8,098 bases of DNA from DAOTWP01 sp034435675 (GTDB lineage: Bacteria > Chloroflexota > Anaerolineae > Aggregatilineales > Phototrophicaceae). A program made the position numbers and the translations under genes. This document shows, piece after piece, positions 6,011-8,098 of this stretch. The stretch spans positions 1-8,098 of the forward strand of contig DAOTWP010000323.1 in assembly GCA_034435675.1 (NCBI GenBank), read 5' to 3'. The stretch's first letter is position 1. Every line of letters begins with the position of its first letter. Below the pieces are notes generated by a model. The model worked only from the letters and a program-made list of their open reading frames with translations. It was not told where the DNA came from and ran no database searches.

Positions 6011-6778
6011 TTAAGCCCCTGGTTCAAGCGAGTGTTCTCGTTCGCTGGTGTTATTTCTACAATTGTCAGCCTGCGCGCTGTCCGCCGCAAGCGTCAGCAC
6101 ATAGCTGCCATCCGCCAGATCAAGCACACGCCACCAACCGTTAAGGTCGCCAGCAGCGCCGCAGCGCAGCATCAAGCCGTGCCAGCAATCGCCTGCCCGC
6201 GGGGCAGCGGGGCAGACTTCGACACTGCGCGTGCTGACGGTCAGCCCGGTGCGCAGCGCCTTGAGCGCGGCTTCTTTGGCACTCCAGATCAGCGTAATCA
6301 GCAGGTCAGCACTGCCGGGGTCGGCGCTGTCCACCAGCGCGGCTTCAGCGTCGGTGAAAAAGTCGTCCACCAGTGCCCGGCTGCGCGGCACAAGCTTTTC
6401 AAGGTCAACACCCACCGCAGCGCCCCACGCGGCAGCACAGCAGGCATGGCTGCCGGAATGACTGATGGACAGGCTGAGCGCCTGCGCACCGGGTACGTAG
6501 GGCGCACCGTCCGGCGCATTCAGCACGGTGGGCAGTTCGCCCAGCACAGGCGCAAGCAGCCGCTTTGCCGTCCAGCGTCCCAGCAGCCAGTCACAGCGGC
6601 GCTTGCCGACATGATACCGCGCCAGCCGTGCCGCTTCTGCCGCGCTCAGCAGTCCATCCGGGGGTTCGCCGCGCGCCAGATCAGGATGCGCGTTTAGGGA
6701 GTCCACCAGCCACAAAATCGTCACGCCGCGATCATCTTTCTGCTTACCAGACACATTGAAACAAACCCTGCCCGTCAT
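6011..6778 (-). CDS. Sfp-type 4'-phosphopantetheinyl transferase
   Basis: Transfers 4'-phosphopantetheine from coenzyme A to a conserved Ser of carrier proteins, here most likely the ACP(s) of the adjacent polyketide synthase. The 255-residue protein shows the two-lobe Sfp pattern: RYHVGKRRCDWLLGRWTAKRL (about 54-74), LSISHSGSHA (103-112), the metal-binding GVDLEKLVPRS (123-133, Asp125 and Glu127), FFTDAE (140-145) and IWSAKEAALKALRTG (164-178, with Lys168, Glu169 and Lys173). All key residues are present. The start is uncertain: the ATG at 6776-6778 has no Shine-Dalgarno, and a GTG at 6722-6724 (residue 19) would begin just before ILWLVDSLN, where family similarity begins. The last 20 residues (NNTSEREHS) are polar and probably disordered. 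It lies 116 bases after the PKS stop, in the same direction. Confidence 0.9.
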   Translation of the reverse strand: MTGRVCFNVSGKQKDDRGVTILWLVDSLNAHPDLARGEPPDGLLSAAEAARLARYHVGKRRCDWLLGRWTAKRLLAPVLGELPTVLNAPDGAPYVPGAQALSLSISHSGSHACCAAAWGAAVGVDLEKLVPRSRALVDDFFTDAEAALVDSADPGSADLLITLIWSAKEAALKALRTGLTVSTRSVEVCPAAPRAGDCWHGLMLRCGAAGDLNGWWRVLDLADGSYVLTLAADSAQADNCRNNTSEREHSLEPGA

Positions 6779-6850
6779 GGCGGGTCTGTGGGGCTGCCTG
6801 ATCGGGTGCGCACCTGCCGTGTGCCCGCCGGCTTAACCTGTGTGCAGTGT

Positions 6851-6884
6851 GGGCGATCTGCCAGTTTGTGCCAGCAGACCGCCC
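6851..6884 (-). terminator. Hairpin just after the PKS gene
   Basis: GGGCGATCTGC (6851-6861) and GCAGACCGCCC (6874-6884) form an 11-bp inverted repeat with one mismatch and a 12-base loop, ten bases past the PKS stop on the minus strand. There is no T-run after it, so complete termination is doubtful. Partial termination or mRNA-end protection between the PKS and the PPTase is more likely. Confidence 0.4.
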
Positions 6885-6894
6885 GGTATCCTGG

Positions 6895-8098
6895 TTACAG
6901 CGTTACCGTACCCGGCAGCGCCACTGTGCGATAGCCCAGCAGTTCAACATAGACATTGCCCTGCGCATCCAGCACCCAGCAGTCGAACCACGCGCCGCCG
7001 TCCACCGCCTGCGCCACCGCGTACAGCGGTGTGCCTGGCTCCGGCGTGGCATAGACCGTCGCGCTCTCCAGCGACATGGGCAGCGCCAGCCGCTGCATCG
7101 TCTGCGCCTCCCAGATGCCCGCCGTCTGGAAACACAGTTCCAGCAGGCGCGGCTGCATCAGCAGCACGGCATCGGCGGGAGCCGTGTCCGCTGGCAGGTT
7201 CGCGGCAAAGCGCCCGACTGCCAGCCCTTCAGTGACCTGCACGCCTGCGAGCACCTGATACGCCGGACCGTGGAAGTAAACCCGGTAGATGCTTTCCGGG
7301 CTAATCGGGAAGTCCTGCGGCGGGGTGAATGCTGCCGCGGGCTGTTCCGGCGTGTGTTTGCTCAGGCTGACCTGCGCGGTGAAGTGCGTCTTTTCCTGCA
7401 CCGTGCCGTTGGGCAGTGTCCGCCGTGACTTCAGCGCCGCGTTTGCCAGCAGTTCGCCTTCGCCCGCCGGGAAGATCTGCGCCGACAGATACAGCGTTTG
7501 CGCTTCCATGCGGTAGAACTTGAACGGGCTGTCAAAATGCTCATTAAACACGCGCACAAACGGATAATCCGGCGCCAGCACGCGCGCAAGCTGGGCGAAC
7601 GCTTCTGTGCCCATCACGCCCGGCAGCAGCGGCGTACCGTCCATCGCGTGGTCGAACAGGAACGGCTGTGCCTGGGGATCGAGCACGGTTTCGACCTGCA
7701 CGCCGCCGTAGAGCTGCGCAGCGGTGATCTGCCCGATCATCAGCGCCCCGTTGACCGTCTGCGGCTGGAACCCGCCGGTGCTGTCCCATTCGTCTACCAG
7801 CATGCCCAGCTTACCACCGACCACCAGTTCACCGCCGCCGACCAGCAGTTCGCGCCGCACGGTGGGGATACCGGCTTCGGGCGGCAGCATTTCGATGCCC
7901 GCCATTTCCATGATTTTGGGGATCGAGCCACGTGTTGCCATGCCAATACCGCCCCATGCCGTCCAGTCAATGGCGATGGCGCGTGTATCAGGACGCCACG
8001 CCTTGAGGCTGCTGCTGAGCTTGCAGAGCAGGTCATTGGCGGCGCTGTAGTCGGTCTGCCCATTGTTGCCAAAGCGCCCGGCAACCGAGCTGAACACC
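6895..8098 (-). CDS. Type I polyketide synthase, C-terminal end (KR-DH), 5'-partial
   Basis: The last 400 residues of a multidomain polyketide synthase whose start lies beyond the right edge. The first visible residues are the end of a ketoreductase: FSSVAGRFGNNGQTDYSAAND contains the catalytic Ser, Tyr17 and Asn21 of the SDR fold, followed by IDWTAWGGIGMATRG. From about residue 140 a double-hotdog dehydratase follows: FDHAMDGTPLLPG has the canonical HxxxGxxxxPG motif with catalytic His150, and YFHGPAYQVL (274-283) matches the YGPxFQ motif. The segment normally carrying the catalytic Asp (HPxLLDxxxQ) reads QPRLLELCFQ (315-324), with Glu320 in that place. The chain ends in VYVELLGYRTVAL with no further ACP, thioesterase or PPTase domain. 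A KR-DH C-terminal order is shared with iterative enediyne-type and some PUFA- or glycolipid-like synthases. The GTG at 8095-8097 is an internal Val codon, not a start. Confidence 0.88.
   Translation of the reverse strand, partial: VFSSVAGRFGNNGQTDYSAANDLLCKLSSSLKAWRPDTRAIAIDWTAWGGIGMATRGSIPKIMEMAGIEMLPPEAGIPTVRRELLVGGGELVVGGKLGMLVDEWDSTGGFQPQTVNGALMIGQITAAQLYGGVQVETVLDPQAQPFLFDHAMDGTPLLPGVMGTEAFAQLARVLAPDYPFVRVFNEHFDSPFKFYRMEAQTLYLSAQIFPAGEGELLANAALKSRRTLPNGTVQEKTHFTAQVSLSKHTPEQPAAAFTPPQDFPISPESIYRVYFHGPAYQVLAGVQVTEGLAVGRFAANLPADTAPADAVLLMQPRLLELCFQTAGIWEAQTMQRLALPMSLESATVYATPEPGTPLYAVAQAVDGGAWFDCWVLDAQGNVYVELLGYRTVALPGTVTL

Noticed and set aside
4887..6014. Long plus-strand open frame (375 residues) opposite the carboxyltransferase gene
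   Set aside because: It is rich in His, Arg and Gln with no recognisable motif, and is fully antisense to a gene with strong family motifs; typical of GC-rich shadow frames.
5945..6697. Plus-strand open frame (250 residues) opposite the PPTase
   Set aside because: It mirrors the PPTase coding strand, has no domain signature and no convincing ribosome binding site.
6847..7428. Plus-strand open frame (193 residues) opposite the PKS dehydratase
   Set aside because: Arg/His-rich composition with no motif; the minus strand encodes a clear HxxxGxxxxPG dehydratase.

Overview
This is a GC-rich bacterial window with two opposed blocks that converge near position 2300. No rRNA, tRNA, CRISPR array or transposase is visible. 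Gene content and protein style (split acyl-CoA carboxylase alpha subunit, multidomain PKS ending KR-DH, discrete Sfp-type PPTase) would fit an Anaerolineae-like Chloroflexota genome, but this is an impression. No marker gene here settles the taxonomy.

Plus strand, 1-2134. The window opens inside a major facilitator superfamily exporter whose reading frame is broken between about positions 62 and 112. Overlapping its stop is a sugar-kinase-like (ROK/ASKHA fold) protein whose signature motifs appear in a circularly permuted order; this is the most unusual protein here. After a 102-base gap with a -10 box and a CsoR-like palindrome comes a small CopZ-type copper chaperone with no copper ATPase beside it.

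Convergence zone, 2135-2365. There is no gene here. It holds two mutually exclusive imperfect inverted repeats and a strong 12-bp hairpin between the convergent transcription units.

Minus strand, 8098-2366. Five genes run in one direction: the C-terminal end of a type I polyketide synthase (end of KR, then a terminal dehydratase), a 4'-phosphopantetheinyl transferase, an acyl-CoA carboxylase carboxyltransferase, a biotin carboxylase and a biotin carboxyl carrier protein. Read together, the carboxylase would make malonyl-CoA or methylmalonyl-CoA extender units, the PPTase would activate the PKS carrier protein(s), and the PKS would consume the extenders. This looks like the 3' half of a polyketide or PKS-derived lipid cluster; the KS, AT and ACP parts should lie beyond the right edge.

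The biotin carboxylase departs from the textbook enzyme at several ATP/bicarbonate-site positions, and the carboxyltransferase has Cys where propionyl-CoA enzymes have a specificity Asp. The substrate, and even the standard activity, should therefore not be assumed.
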